Notes: generated from the letters alone by a model not told the origin. Counted from the first letter of the stretch, positions 34,413-42,783 are shown. The stretch is 64,000 nt of DNA from Noviherbaspirillum sp. Root189 (GCF_001428545.1 NZ_LMHZ01000034.1:182174-246173); one strand, 5' to 3'. A program made the numbers and translations.

Positions 34413-34937
34413 ATGGATCCGCAAGCAACGCTGCAGCAATGGCAAGAAGACGAAGCTGCCGTGCGGCCCGGCCTGATGGCGCCGGGAGTCGCTACACGTG
34501 AACAATTACGCGAACGCTCAGGACTGGAATTCCTGAACGCCATTTTGCACGGCGAATTGCCGGTGGCACCGATTGGCGCCCTGCTCAACTTTGTTCCGAT
34601 CGAGGTCGACCACGGACTCATGATTTTTCAGGGCACACCGGGACCTGAGCATTACAACCCGATTGGCATGGTGCATGGCGGCTATGCGGCGACCCTGCTC
34701 GATTCCTGTGTCGGCTGCGCCGTTCAGACGATGCTCCCTGCGGGCAAGGGTTACAGTACGCTGGAACTAAAGGTAAATTACATCAGGGCGCTGACTGACA
34801 AGACAGGCCCGATCCGTGCGGAAGGCCGAGTCATCAGCGTGGGTAACCAGGTCGCCGTGGCCGAAGGCCGTATTACCGATGTCCATGGCAAGCTGTACGC
34901 GCATGCGACAACGACTTGCCTGGTATTTCCTGTCTGA
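34413..34937 (+). CDS. PaaI-type hotdog thioesterase
   Basis: 174 residues. The hotdog core has GMVHGGYAATLLDSCVGCAVQT (the HGG motif with the catalytic Asp region) and STLELKVNYIRAL, typical of PaaI acyl-CoA thioesterases. These hydrolyse aryl- or acyl-CoA esters in the cytoplasm. A roughly 50-residue N-terminal extension (MDPQATLQQWQEDEAAV) is longer than PaaI itself. No aromatic-degradation genes are adjacent, so the substrate is uncertain. Confidence 0.8.
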   Translation: MDPQATLQQWQEDEAAVRPGLMAPGVATREQLRERSGLEFLNAILHGELPVAPIGALLNFVPIEVDHGLMIFQGTPGPEHYNPIGMVHGGYAATLLDSCVGCAVQTMLPAGKGYSTLELKVNYIRALTDKTGPIRAEGRVISVGNQVAVAEGRITDVHGKLYAHATTTCLVFPV

Positions 34938-35084
34938 GCATGGGCATTCGGGTGGCGCTACTTTCGTGTCGCCTCCTGCAACCTTCTGCTTAGCAGCAAT
35001 ACGGCTAGGCAACGCCGTCAAGATGGCGGCGTGATTTCATGTACAGCACGAAGACCATGATGGAGGCAGTTTGATGCTACCGGC

Positions 35085-35303
35085 TTAGTGATGATGATGG
35101 GTCCAGCTGCCATCGGGTGATGCAAGGAAGGCTTCAACAGCATCTTTCTGGCCGGTGGCATGACGCAGCACTTCACCGCAGGTGCAAATGCCCTGGTACG
35201 GCTGAATATGCGAACAGGCAGAAACTTTTTGCAGAAAGACGGTAACCGGCTTTGTGCATTTCTTGCATTTGAAGGTCAGTGTGCGGGATGGTTTGTTGCT
35301 CAT
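35085..35303 (-). CDS. Small cysteine- and histidine-rich (zinc-ribbon-like) protein
   Basis: 72 residues. FKCKKCTKPVTVFL provides a CxxC pair and GICTCGEVL a CxC pair, about 25 residues apart, suggesting a small zinc ribbon. It ends in a natural run of four His. No named family recognised. It is upstream of and divergent from tRNA-fMet. Confidence 0.6.
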   Translation of the reverse strand: MSNKPSRTLTFKCKKCTKPVTVFLQKVSACSHIQPYQGICTCGEVLRHATGQKDAVEAFLASPDGSWTHHHH

Positions 35304-35409
35304 TGTTTCGTTGAACTGAGAAGAAATAGGAAGCCCTTATTATTTCATGTAATTGGCCAGCTTTCGATTGCATCGATACGTCATCGCCTGTACAATTCGA
35401 TCCCTCAGA

Positions 35410-35486
35410 CGCGGGGTGGAGCAGTCTGGCAGCTCGTCGGGCTCATAACCCGAAGGTCACAGGTTCAAATCCTGTCCCCGCAACCA
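35410..35486 (+). tRNA. Initiator tRNA-fMet (CAT)
   Basis: 77 nt including an encoded CCA. Acceptor CGCGGGG/CCCCGCA with the C1:A72 mismatch typical of initiators. The anticodon stem TCGGG/CCCGA with three G:C pairs encloses CTCATAA (anticodon CAT). The T arm is CAGGTTCAAATCCTG. A strong intrinsic terminator starts seven bases after the CCA. Confidence 0.97.
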
Positions 35487-35492
35487 AACATT

Positions 35493-35526
35493 AAAAAGCC
35501 GCGCAATGCATATTGCGCGGCTTTTT
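35493..35526 (+). terminator. Intrinsic terminator of tRNA-fMet
   Basis: AAAAAGCCGCGCAAT / ATTGCGCGGCTTTTT, a 15-bp perfect dyad around GCAT, ending in five T; also usable on the opposite strand by htpX transcripts. Confidence 0.9.
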
Positions 35527-35577
35527 CATTTCAGGCCTGTCAAAACAGGTAACACACTTAAGACCAACGATTAAAGC

Positions 35578-36453
35578 TCAGGCACTGTGCAAAGCAGCGA
35601 TCCGGTCTTCGATGGGAGGATGGCTGGAAAACAAGGCCATCAGACCGGCACCGCCCGCAATACCCGATGCCGCCATGTTTTTAGGCAAGTCGCCCGCCGA
35701 CAAACCACCCAGACGCTGGAGCGCAGCAATCATTGGACGCGGCGTGCCAAGCAGTTGCGCGGCACCGCGGTCGGCACGGAATTCACGCTGACGCGAAAAA
35801 TACATGACGATGATGCTGGCCAGGATACCAAACACAATGTCGCAAATGATGACGGTGACGGTGTAGCCAATGCCCGGGCCATTGCTCTGCTCGTCGTTTC
35901 GGCGCAGCACCTGATCAACCGCATAACCAACCACGCGCGCAAGGAAAGTGACGAAGGTGTTGACCACACCCTGGATCAGCGTCAACGTCACCATATCACC
36001 ATTGGCAATGTGTGCAACCTCGTGTGCGAGCACCGCCTCGACTTCTTCTTTCTTCATCGATTCCAGCAAACCAGTCGATACCGCAACCAGCGAACTGTTT
36101 TTGGTGGCGCCGGTGGCAAATGCATTGGGTTCGCCCTCATAGACCGCCACCTCCGGCATCGCGATGCCGGCCCGCTGCGCCTGGCTGGAAATCGTGTTGA
36201 CCAGCCATAGTTCGGTCGAGTTGGATGGCTGCTCGATGACGCGGGCGCCGGTTGACCATTTTGCAATGGGCTTCGACAAGAAAAGTGAAATGAATGCGCC
36301 GCCGAAGCCCATCAGGCCGGAAAACATCAGCAAGGTGCCGAGGTTAAGGCCGTTGGCGGTGAGGTATCTATTCACACCGAGCAGGCTGGCACTAATGCCG
36401 AGTACCAGCATGATGGCAAGGTTGGTACCGATAAACAGAATGACTCGTTTCAT
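35578..36453 (-). CDS. htpX: Protease HtpX
   Basis: 291 residues, the normal HtpX length. Two N-terminal transmembrane helices (3-24, 36-60) and two further C-terminal ones. The zinc motif HEVAH is at 144-148, followed by ANGDM; the third ligand is the Glu of [29 protein letters not shown] is also conserved. A membrane metalloprotease that helps FtsH degrade misfolded membrane proteins under heat or envelope stress. The gene is convergent with tRNA-fMet. Confidence 0.95.
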   Translation of the reverse strand: MKRVILFIGTNLAIMLVLGISASLLGVNRYLTANGLNLGTLLMFSGLMGFGGAFISLFLSKPIAKWSTGARVIEQPSNSTELWLVNTISSQAQRAGIAMPEVAVYEGEPNAFATGATKNSSLVAVSTGLLESMKKEEVEAVLAHEVAHIANGDMVTLTLIQGVVNTFVTFLARVVGYAVDQVLRRNDEQSNGPGIGYTVTVIICDIVFGILASIIVMYFSRQREFRADRGAAQLLGTPRPMIAALQRLGGLSAGDLPKNMAASGIAGGAGLMALFSSHPPIEDRIAALHSA

Positions 36454-36508
36454 GATTTCTTATAGTAGTGTAAATGAAGAAAAGCTTGAGCGGTGCGCCG
36501 GCTGCAAG

Positions 36509-36853
36509 TTATGCATTGAATTCGAGCGCAGGGTAACGTGCATGCGCTATGCTCTTTGCCCTCGAACGCGTGCGTCCCAGCGCCATGGCGGCACGATGTA
36601 CCGCGAGGTCGACCGCTTCCGCAATCCGCGCGGCTGTGCTGCTGACGACGATACTAGGCATACCCGGTACATTGATCTGGATGCGGCACTGCTTGTCGAT
36701 ACCGCCCCTGGGTCCATTCTGGTCGGAGATGCGGACAATGACGCCACTGATCGACTGGCGCGCATGGTTCAACGAAAATTGCAGCCGACGTATCACGTAA
36801 TCGCGTAATACCTGCGTCAGCCTGACGCCTTTGGCAACGATGGTCGGTTTCAT
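36509..36853 (-). CDS. HPF/RaiA-like ribosome-associated protein
   Basis: 114 residues from MKPTIVAKGVRLTQVLRDYVIRRL (GGAGA upstream). The beta-alpha-beta-beta-beta-alpha layout (FSLNHARQSISGVIVRISDQNGP; KQCRIQINVPGMPSIVVSS; IAEAVDLAVHRAAMALGRT) fits the short HPF/S30AE family that hibernates ribosomes. It is more divergent than the canonical HPF linked to rpoN, so probably an accessory paralogue. The basic C-terminus suits rRNA contact. Confidence 0.65.
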   Translation of the reverse strand: MKPTIVAKGVRLTQVLRDYVIRRLQFSLNHARQSISGVIVRISDQNGPRGGIDKQCRIQINVPGMPSIVVSSTAARIAEAVDLAVHRAAMALGRTRSRAKSIAHARYPALEFNA

Positions 36854-36951
36854 TAAAGTCTCCAGTGCTATAGGAACCCTCATCGTAGACAAGCTTTTGT
36901 TTTTAAAAAAGCGAAGTTCTTAAGACATTTTGTTCGCAAAAACAGGAATGT

Positions 36952-38634
36952 TTAAGACAAATCGAGATCGCTTTCTGCCTGGACAACGTGTAGTCCGGCA
37001 CTGTACTCGACACGGTTGCGTCCAAGGCGCTTGGCTTGCAATAGCGCATTGTCGGCGGCCTCCGTCATCGTTGTCGCGGTCTGCGTTACCGGATAGGATG
37101 CGACGCCGGCACTGAAGGTGGCATACAAGGCACCTTCAGGATGCGCATGCGGCAAGCCGGAGAAATCGCGCCGGATGCGGTCAATGACAGCGATGGCTTT
37201 TTCGGCGCTGACGCCAGGCAAGGCCACAAGGAACTCTTCTCCGCCATAGCGGCCGATGAGGTCGATCGAGCGTAACCTGCCCTTCAGCAACCAGGCGAGA
37301 CCACGGATCACCTGGTCGCCGACCGGATGGCCGTAGGTGTCATTAATCGACTTGAAATGATCGATGTCGATCATGGCCACGGTAAGTTCGCCGGAACCGC
37401 TCGGGTCAGCGGGATAAGGACCCGACAGCCCCGACAGCTCATCAACCAGCACTTTCAGACGCGACTTGGCCGCCGTATGGTTAAACAGCCCGGTCAGGCC
37501 ATCCAGCCGCGTCGAGCGCCGCACTTCGCGGAAGCGCTCGATCCGGGTCTTGACGACTGCGGCAAGCAGCACCGGATTGAAAGGTTTCATCAGGAACTGG
37601 TCCCCGCCGAGGCGCAGCGCTTCGACCTGCATGCCGACTTCGGATTCCCCGGACAGATAAACGATCGGCAGTGAACTGTAGGCGGCCATCTGGCGCAGCA
37701 CACGCGTAGCTTCGACACCGTTGAAGCGTGGCATGTACATATCCATCAGTACCAGGTCGGGCTTGTAGGACTCCAGCGCATTGAGCAGTTTGCCCGGATC
37801 GTTGATCGCGTGGGTATCGATGCCATGCTGGGCCAGTGTTCTCTGGATCAGCGCAACCGCAACGCGGGAATCTTCCACCACAAGCACCCGGTACTGCTCC
37901 TGCTCCTTGGTCTGGACCAGGTCGAGGATGCAATTGAGGACCATGGCCGGCTGGTCTTCGGCCGGGATGGTGACGTCGATGCCGGCGCGCATGAGCGCGA
38001 CGATAGGCTCAATGGCCGATTCGACGCCGAGGTAGATCAGCTGGCTGGCAGGGCAGGCTGCGCGGACAGAGGAGATGCGGGCGATTTCCTCTGGTGTGGC
38101 GTTTTCTTGTGCAGGGATGAAAAGCACGGCGAGCGGCTTTTCATCGGCATGGTCCGGGTCGTCCCAGGCATGCTCGCCGACCTTGAAACCAAAGAACTGC
38201 AGCTGGCGGATCAGCGCGTCTGCCATCTCGCGCTTTTCCATCCCGGCCACCAGCCATACGGAGCGCGGCTTGATCCAGTCGATGTCGGCAACCGACGCTG
38301 CGGCTTCCTGGGTTCGCCGACCGGTACCTGAGGAACGGGAGCTGGCGACCGCGCCTGCAAGCGCATCGATCTGTCTCTGCAGCGCCAGAACGTCCTGCTG
38401 TGAAATCGGATGGGTGGAGTCGTCGCCCAATCGGGCAAGCGCGGCATTTTCAAGGCCTTCGCACAAGCGCACCAGGCCAGGCAGACGCAGACGATTGAAA
38501 TACTCGGCCAAACTGTTGACGGCGACGGCGAACTCGATGAATTGCTCGAAACGTCCGTCGGCGACGTACCTTTCCCAGCGCTTCTGCAGCACATAGAGGC
38601 GATCTTCGATCGAGTTCGGGGAAGATTGTGGCAT
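36952..38634 (-). CDS. Response regulator with GGDEF output
   Basis: 560 residues. An N-terminal helical segment (about 1-115) is followed by a degenerate receiver-like domain (about 125-235, SVWLVAGMEKREMADALIRQL). A true REC domain lies at about 245-370 (VLVVEDSRVAVALIQRTL; phospho-acceptor in DLVLMDMYMPRFNG; LSGES; MKPFN). The GGDEF domain has GGEEF at 464-468 with inhibitory site RSID. It should produce c-di-GMP upon phosphorylation, similar to WspR-like tandem-receiver cyclases. No kinase gene is adjacent. Confidence 0.9.
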   Translation of the reverse strand: MPQSSPNSIEDRLYVLQKRWERYVADGRFEQFIEFAVAVNSLAEYFNRLRLPGLVRLCEGLENAALARLGDDSTHPISQQDVLALQRQIDALAGAVASSRSSGTGRRTQEAAASVADIDWIKPRSVWLVAGMEKREMADALIRQLQFFGFKVGEHAWDDPDHADEKPLAVLFIPAQENATPEEIARISSVRAACPASQLIYLGVESAIEPIVALMRAGIDVTIPAEDQPAMVLNCILDLVQTKEQEQYRVLVVEDSRVAVALIQRTLAQHGIDTHAINDPGKLLNALESYKPDLVLMDMYMPRFNGVEATRVLRQMAAYSSLPIVYLSGESEVGMQVEALRLGGDQFLMKPFNPVLLAAVVKTRIERFREVRRSTRLDGLTGLFNHTAAKSRLKVLVDELSGLSGPYPADPSGSGELTVAMIDIDHFKSINDTYGHPVGDQVIRGLAWLLKGRLRSIDLIGRYGGEEFLVALPGVSAEKAIAVIDRIRRDFSGLPHAHPEGALYATFSAGVASYPVTQTATTMTEAADNALLQAKRLGRNRVEYSAGLHVVQAESDLDLS

Positions 38635-38718
38635 GGCCGGACGGTCAGAAACGATCCGGCATTATCAGGGAACAATGCCAGAGAGGCAACATCTTCAGTA
38701 ACCGATAGTTGATTGTCG

Positions 38719-40098
38719 TTATAAATCGACAACTTGCACACCGGGCTTTTTCAGCCATTTGCGCACGATCTGGTATACGTCGCGATCGAATGGATGGCGT
38801 CCTTTCTGCAGCAGCATCTCCGTTTCTTCACCGGTACGCGCGGCACCCAGATACGACCAGCAGTCGACCACATGAAAAGTCTCGTTTTCGCGGATGGCAA
38901 TCGGGCCCTTGAACGGCCACGGCTGCAGGCGTGAACTTTCCAGTGCCGCCAGCACCCGGGCGTTGTGCGCGTCGATACTCTCCTTGCCGGCGCAGGCACC
39001 CGGGCACTTGCCGACCTGGCTGGCGAAACAAACCTTGCCGCCTCTGCTTTTTTCCAGTCCGAGCAAGAGATGGCAAAGCCCATTGGCATCGGCGATCGCA
39101 CGTATCGCGTCATTGGCCTTGCGGGTGCTGCTATACACGCCATACATGCTGGGATCAATACCGAAGAACAGGTCATCGGTGGTGGTCAGCACCGGCACCA
39201 GCCGGCCTTTGCGCATCGTCAGGCGCCAGGAACAGACTTCTTCGTTGTCGCGCAGCTTCTGGTTATAGACGGGCCGCAATGCCTTGACCAAGGCGGCTTC
39301 CTGCAGCAATGCGCCAAGTTCTCCGGAAGTTTCTATCCACGCGACGCGTTCGATCTGCTGGCTGAGCCGTTGCTCTTTCGACGACATATGATCGCCACTG
39401 AAATGCGACAACACGCGGCGACGCAAGTTGTTGGCCTTGCCGATATACAAAGGCAGATCGTTTTCACCATAGAACAGGTAGACGCCGTGCGACCCCGGCA
39501 TCTGATCGATCTGCAGCGCATCGAGCCGCGCCGGGATGGTGGGCTGGCTGATGAGTTTGCCGACAACTTCATCAATGGTTTCAATCGTATGCTCTTCATG
39601 GATACGCTGCCAAAACTGCCAGATCAATTGCGCATCGCCGAGTGCGCGGTGACGTTCGGTCACATGCAGCTTGTGGCGTTCGGCCAGCGTATCGAGATTG
39701 TGTCGTGCGAAGCCGGGGAACAATTTGCGTGACAACCGTACCGTACACAGCACCTGCGGCCGGAAATCGCGTCCGATACGACGAAATTCATTGCGCAGGA
39801 AGCCGTAGTCGAAGCGTGCGTTATGGGCGATGAATACACGGTCGGCAAGGCGTGCGGCGACTTCATCGGCAACCGCTTCGAACGGTGGCGCGTCGGCGAC
39901 CATCTCATCCGAAATCCCCGTCAATGACTGGATGAATGGCGGGATCGTGATGCCGGGGTTCACCAGGCTGCTCCATTCGCGCACCCCGTCATCGTCGACT
40001 TCGATGATGCCTACTTCCGTGATGCGGTCTTCGGTGGCGGAGCCGCCAGTTGTTTCAAGGTCGACAAAGGCGAGGTGCGGGAATTTGCGGGCTGTCAT
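38719..40098 (-). CDS. DnaQ-type 3'-5' exonuclease fused to GIY-YIG (UvrC/Cho-like) nuclease
   Basis: 459 residues. Residues 8-165 form a DEDDh exonuclease: D13/E15 in FVDLETTGG, HNARFDYGF (92-100) and HRALGDA (150-156). Residues of about 203-285 form a UvrC/Cho-like GIY-YIG domain (GVYLFYGENDLPLYIGKANNLRRRV). The Cys-rich C-terminal third (CFASQVGKCPGACAGKE) is also seen in this fusion family. The start has GGAAG just before it and lies ten bases after the UdgX-like stop, so the two are probably one operon under the LexA box. A role in excision repair is inferred. Confidence 0.85.
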   Translation of the reverse strand: MTARKFPHLAFVDLETTGGSATEDRITEVGIIEVDDDGVREWSSLVNPGITIPPFIQSLTGISDEMVADAPPFEAVADEVAARLADRVFIAHNARFDYGFLRNEFRRIGRDFRPQVLCTVRLSRKLFPGFARHNLDTLAERHKLHVTERHRALGDAQLIWQFWQRIHEEHTIETIDEVVGKLISQPTIPARLDALQIDQMPGSHGVYLFYGENDLPLYIGKANNLRRRVLSHFSGDHMSSKEQRLSQQIERVAWIETSGELGALLQEAALVKALRPVYNQKLRDNEEVCSWRLTMRKGRLVPVLTTTDDLFFGIDPSMYGVYSSTRKANDAIRAIADANGLCHLLLGLEKSRGGKVCFASQVGKCPGACAGKESIDAHNARVLAALESSRLQPWPFKGPIAIRENETFHVVDCWSYLGAARTGEETEMLLQKGRHPFDRDVYQIVRKWLKKPGVQVVDL

Positions 40099-40108
40099 GC
40101 TTCCATAT

Positions 40109-41083
40109 TCAGTGATGTCGCGCGTCCCCGGCGATAAGCCGCTCCGCGGTTTGCAGTGCTTTCACCATGTCGGCGAAGGCCGCCGCTTTCAATTGTTCAT
40201 CCGGCGCCCGCAAGACGTAGGCCGGATGATAGGTTGCAACCACCCACTGGCCGTCATGCTGGACAGGATTGCCGAGCATGCTGTTCAAGGTGACCTTGCT
40301 GCTTTGCATGATCGACTTGAGCGCGGTGCTGCCCAGCGCTACCAGCACCTTGGGCCTGATCGCGGCAATCTCGTGTTCCAGCCAGTAATGACAGGCTGAA
40401 ATCTCGCGTTGTCCCGGCGTCTTGTGCAGGCGCCGCTTGCCGCGTGGCTCCCATTTGAAATGCTTGACGGCGTTGGTCAGGTAGACGGTATCGCGGTCCA
40501 CGCCAGCCTGCTGCATCACGTCGTCCAGCAGTTTTCCGGCGGGCCCGACAAAGGGCAGCCCTGCAAGGTCTTCCTGGTCGCCGGGTTGTTCACCAACCAG
40601 CATGATCGTCGCATGATCCGGTCCGACGCCAGGCACACCCTGTGTTGCCATGCTCCATAAATCACAGCGCCGGCACTGGTCAAGATCGGTCGGCGCATCA
40701 CGCTGCGGCTGCGCATCCGCAGGAGCGATGTCGATGGTTTTTCCTTTGCGCACGTCCACTTCTTTGGCCTGCCCGACGCGCTGGCCGCCAGTCCCGGCAC
40801 GGCTGACCAGTTCGGGAATCAGTTTGCCTTCCGGCAGGTTCTTCCAGTAACGTACAGGCATATGCATCTCCATCGCCCCGGTATTCAAGCGGGCGGGATT
40901 GAAAATACTGCGGTAGTACGCGAGCCACAGAGCTTCGCCGCTATCCGCGATGTCGTCGACGCGCGCCACGGGAGGGCCGAAGTGCAGTCCGGTGCCATCC
41001 CATATGGCCGAACCTTTCGGCGTGCCGATCATCCAGCTGCTTTTGCCCATGCGATGCGAAAAGTGTTGCGCCACGCGCGTCAA
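40109..41083 (-). CDS. udgX: UdgX-like uracil-DNA glycosylase, with truncated DUF4130 N-terminus
   Basis: 324 residues. The C-terminal 190 are a family 4-type UDG: CRRC (137-140), GEQPGDQED (164-172), KRRLH (216-220) and HPAYVLRAPD. The KRRxH loop marks UdgX, whose His attacks uracil sites and cross-links covalently to DNA; His220 is intact. The N-terminal 95 residues match only the end of DUF4130 (SAIWDGTGLHFGP; YYRSIFNPARLNTGAME), the domain normally complete in such fusions, so about 150-170 residues are missing. The first codon is a TTG overlapping the upstream remnant's TGA. Activity of the UDG part is plausible. Confidence 0.75.
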   Translation of the reverse strand: MTRVAQHFSHRMGKSSWMIGTPKGSAIWDGTGLHFGPPVARVDDIADSGEALWLAYYRSIFNPARLNTGAMEMHMPVRYWKNLPEGKLIPELVSRAGTGGQRVGQAKEVDVRKGKTIDIAPADAQPQRDAPTDLDQCRRCDLWSMATQGVPGVGPDHATIMLVGEQPGDQEDLAGLPFVGPAGKLLDDVMQQAGVDRDTVYLTNAVKHFKWEPRGKRRLHKTPGQREISACHYWLEHEIAAIRPKVLVALGSTALKSIMQSSKVTLNSMLGNPVQHDGQWVVATYHPAYVLRAPDEQLKAAAFADMVKALQTAERLIAGDARHH

Positions 41084-41327
41084 GTGTCGTGCTGCGGCCG
41101 GTAATCAGCGGTCACAATGAATGGTTTGAGCTTGTCCATGCTGCAGCGAAGACGTGCCAGATCTGCATAACGGATTCGCCGTGCCCGGCGAAGTTCCACC
41201 AGTCGCCGCGCATTGCGCAAACCAATGCCCGGGACACGCACAATCAGATTCGGATTCGCAGTATTGAGGTGAGGGGAAAGTGTTCGCGATGGGCCAATGC
41301 CCAAGCCAGCTTGTCGATCAGTTCCAT
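41080..41327 (-). pseudogene. Radical-SAM DNA-repair protein (UDG-linked) with large internal deletion and frameshift
   Basis: The start MELIDKLA fits the N-terminus of the UDG-linked radical-SAM family (MxLxxKLxILADAAKYD). It runs directly into WALAHREHFPL, the C-terminal region of the same family, skipping the cysteine motif and barrel. The join occurs at the shared DKLA/KLAW sequence. After HFPL the frame shifts and continues as NTANPNLIVRVPGIGLRN, ARRLVELRR, LARLRCSMDKLKPFIV, TADYRPQ, the helix-hairpin-helix tail. About 250 bp remain of an expected gene over 1.2 kb. It is immediately upstream of udgX. Confidence 0.75.
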
Positions 41328-41339
41328 CAGCTTTGCATG

Positions 41340-41355
41340 CTGTTTTTATATACAG
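41340..41355 (-). promoter_or_regulatory. LexA (SOS) box
   Basis: On the minus strand TACTGTATATAAAAACAGCA contains CTGT-N8-ACAG, a perfect match to the proteobacterial LexA consensus with an AT-only core. It lies 12 bases before the ATG of the deleted radical-SAM gene, so it should control the remnant-udgX-exonuclease operon. Confidence 0.85.
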
Positions 41356-41573
41356 TATTTTACGCTGATAGCCCGATGGCTGCATTGACCGACAAGCCAG
41401 ATTGCCTATGCGCTTTGTCTTTAGGCGCTTGTTATAAGCGTTTGTAGGATGGCAATCTCCTTTGTCCTGATTTGTACAGGACTAGTGTGCGTTTGCTCCG
41501 CATCAAAGTTGCGCAGAGCCAAGCTCTTAGACTTGGTACAGGCGAATGCCGATTCCTATGGCGGAGATACAGA

Positions 41574-41765
41574 ATGACGCGACCAGAAACACCTTTTGAA
41601 CAAGCAAGTTACGACCTTAACAAGTTCCGCGAACGCCGCATGGCCGAGCGACGCGCGGTCCCGCGTGACTCAGCGGATCGCAGGGCGAGCCATCGTGGCG
41701 AGCAAACAGATGCGCGCGACAACGAACAGGGAAACCAGGAGCAGGAAAACGGAAATAAAAACTAA
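41574..41765 (+). CDS. Small, highly charged hypothetical protein
   Basis: 63 residues from MTRPETPFEQASYDLNKF (GGAG 8 bases upstream). Almost entirely Arg, Glu, Asp, Gln and Asn (RRMAERRAVPRDSADRRASHR; NEQGNQEQENGNKN), so probably intrinsically disordered. No homologue recognised. Followed by two consecutive terminators. Confidence 0.55.
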   Translation: MTRPETPFEQASYDLNKFRERRMAERRAVPRDSADRRASHRGEQTDARDNEQGNQEQENGNKN

Positions 41766-41785
41766 TTGAATGCAGGTTGAGATTC

Positions 41786-41809
41786 AGGCGATGTGACAAA
41801 TCGCCTTTT
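41786..41809 (+). terminator. Terminator after the charged small protein gene
   Basis: AGGCGAT/ATCGCCT with a 7-nt loop, followed by TTTT. Confidence 0.75.
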
Positions 41810-41815
41810 CATCGT

Positions 41816-41852
41816 GCGGTACATGCCTGCAACATGTACCGCTTAATTTTTT
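41816..41852 (+). terminator. Second hairpin with T-run
   Basis: GCGGTACATG/CATGTACCGC, a perfect 10-bp stem with a 7-nt loop, followed by TTAATTTTTT. It is the back-up terminator for the same transcript and lies close to the stop codon of the convergent HTH gene. Confidence 0.8.
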
Positions 41853-41878
41853 GCGACACGGTTTCTCGTGTGCGATTT

Positions 41879-42229
41879 TCAGGCATGGCTGACAATCTGC
41901 GACGCTTCGCGATGGTAGCGCGGCATGGCGGGGATGGTACGTGTCTTAACGACGCTATCCATGCCACCGAGCCAATATTTGGACTTGGTGTCCCCCATCA
42001 GGTCACGCAATTCGCGGATGCTCATTTCTGTCAGTTCATGCGCTGCCAGCAACAGATCAGAATTGATGGCGACTTGCTTGTGGCGCACCTTGCTGATGGT
42101 TGACGGCGGCACGGCGAGAATACGGGCCAGCGCCGCATCGCTTTTCGCGCCGAGCATTGTCATCAGCGTGTCCAGCAAATGATTCGGCGTATAACCCTCT
42201 TGTACAACCAGTGGTGATTTCTTGCGCAT
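41879..42229 (-). CDS. Small HTH DNA-binding protein
   Basis: 116 residues from MRKKSPLVVQEGYTPNHLLD (AAGGAG 7 bases upstream). GAKSDAALARILAVPPSTISKVRHKQVAIN is a Cro/C1-like helix-turn-helix. The following ELTEMSIRELRDLMGDTKSKYW is seen in a beta-proteobacterial family of small uncharacterised regulators. It faces the exported Lys/Ala-rich protein gene across a spacer with nested inverted repeats, its likely operator. Confidence 0.7.
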   Translation of the reverse strand: MRKKSPLVVQEGYTPNHLLDTLMTMLGAKSDAALARILAVPPSTISKVRHKQVAINSDLLLAAHELTEMSIRELRDLMGDTKSKYWLGGMDSVVKTRTIPAMPRYHREASQIVSHA

Positions 42230-42320
42230 GCTTAGCTCCTTGAAAACGATGAGTAATTTTGCCTCCACGAAACTCTTTGCGGTAAGAAATGCAACGGAAG
42301 CTTGATTTTGCGCAACTGCC

Positions 42321-42379
42321 TGTAAGCAAGCCTTGGTATGTCATTTTTAGCAACAGTGTTGCTATAACAATTGCTTACA
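42321..42379. promoter_or_regulatory. Nested inverted repeats in the divergent HTH/exported-protein promoter
   Basis: Outer arms TGTAAGCAA (42321-42329) and TTGCTTACA (42371-42379) are perfect 9-bp complements. Inside lies TAGCAAC-AGT-GTTGCTA (42348-42364), a perfect 7-bp dyad. The shared AGCAA/TTGCT core suggests multiple binding sites for one regulator, most simply the adjacent HTH protein. Confidence 0.6.
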
Positions 42380-42458
42380 ACGTTATGGTCAACTCGATAC
42401 CAGGACAGGTCGTTTGTAGAGGTGCAGCGATTTCCTATATCCACTACAGAGGACGACC

Positions 42459-42767
42459 ATGAACAAACTGATTGCTACCCTGATCGCAGGCCTGTTCGCC
42501 ACCGCAGCATTTGCGCAAACTGCTACCGCACCGGCAGGCACAACAACGACTGCACCGGCTACGAAGGAAGAAGCGAAAGCGGCCAAGGCGGACGCAAAGG
42601 CTGCGGAGAAATCGACCAAGGCAGATGCAAAGGCGGAAGAGAAAGTCACCAAGGCTAACGCCGATGCCGACAAGACAAAAGCCAAAGCCGACAAGAAGGC
42701 CAAGAAAAAAGTGGCCGAAGCCAAGAAGGATGCGGCTGAAGAGAAGGCCGACGCAGCGAAGAAGTAA
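42459..42767 (+). CDS. Exported Lys/Ala-rich (LEA-like) protein
   Basis: 102 residues. MNKLIATLIAGLFATAAFAQ is a signal peptide (cleavage AFA|QT). The mature protein is almost only Ala, Lys, Asp, Glu and Thr in heptad-like repeats (EAKAAKADAKAAEKSTKADAK...), predicting one long charged helix like histone-H1-like or LEA proteins. AGAGGA precedes the ATG. It may act as a periplasmic protectant or cell-wall binder; this is inference. It ends at an intrinsic terminator. Confidence 0.8.
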   Translation: MNKLIATLIAGLFATAAFAQTATAPAGTTTTAPATKEEAKAAKADAKAAEKSTKADAKAEEKVTKANADADKTKAKADKKAKKKVAEAKKDAAEEKADAAKK

Positions 42768-42783
42768 GGACTTCGATGTAATC

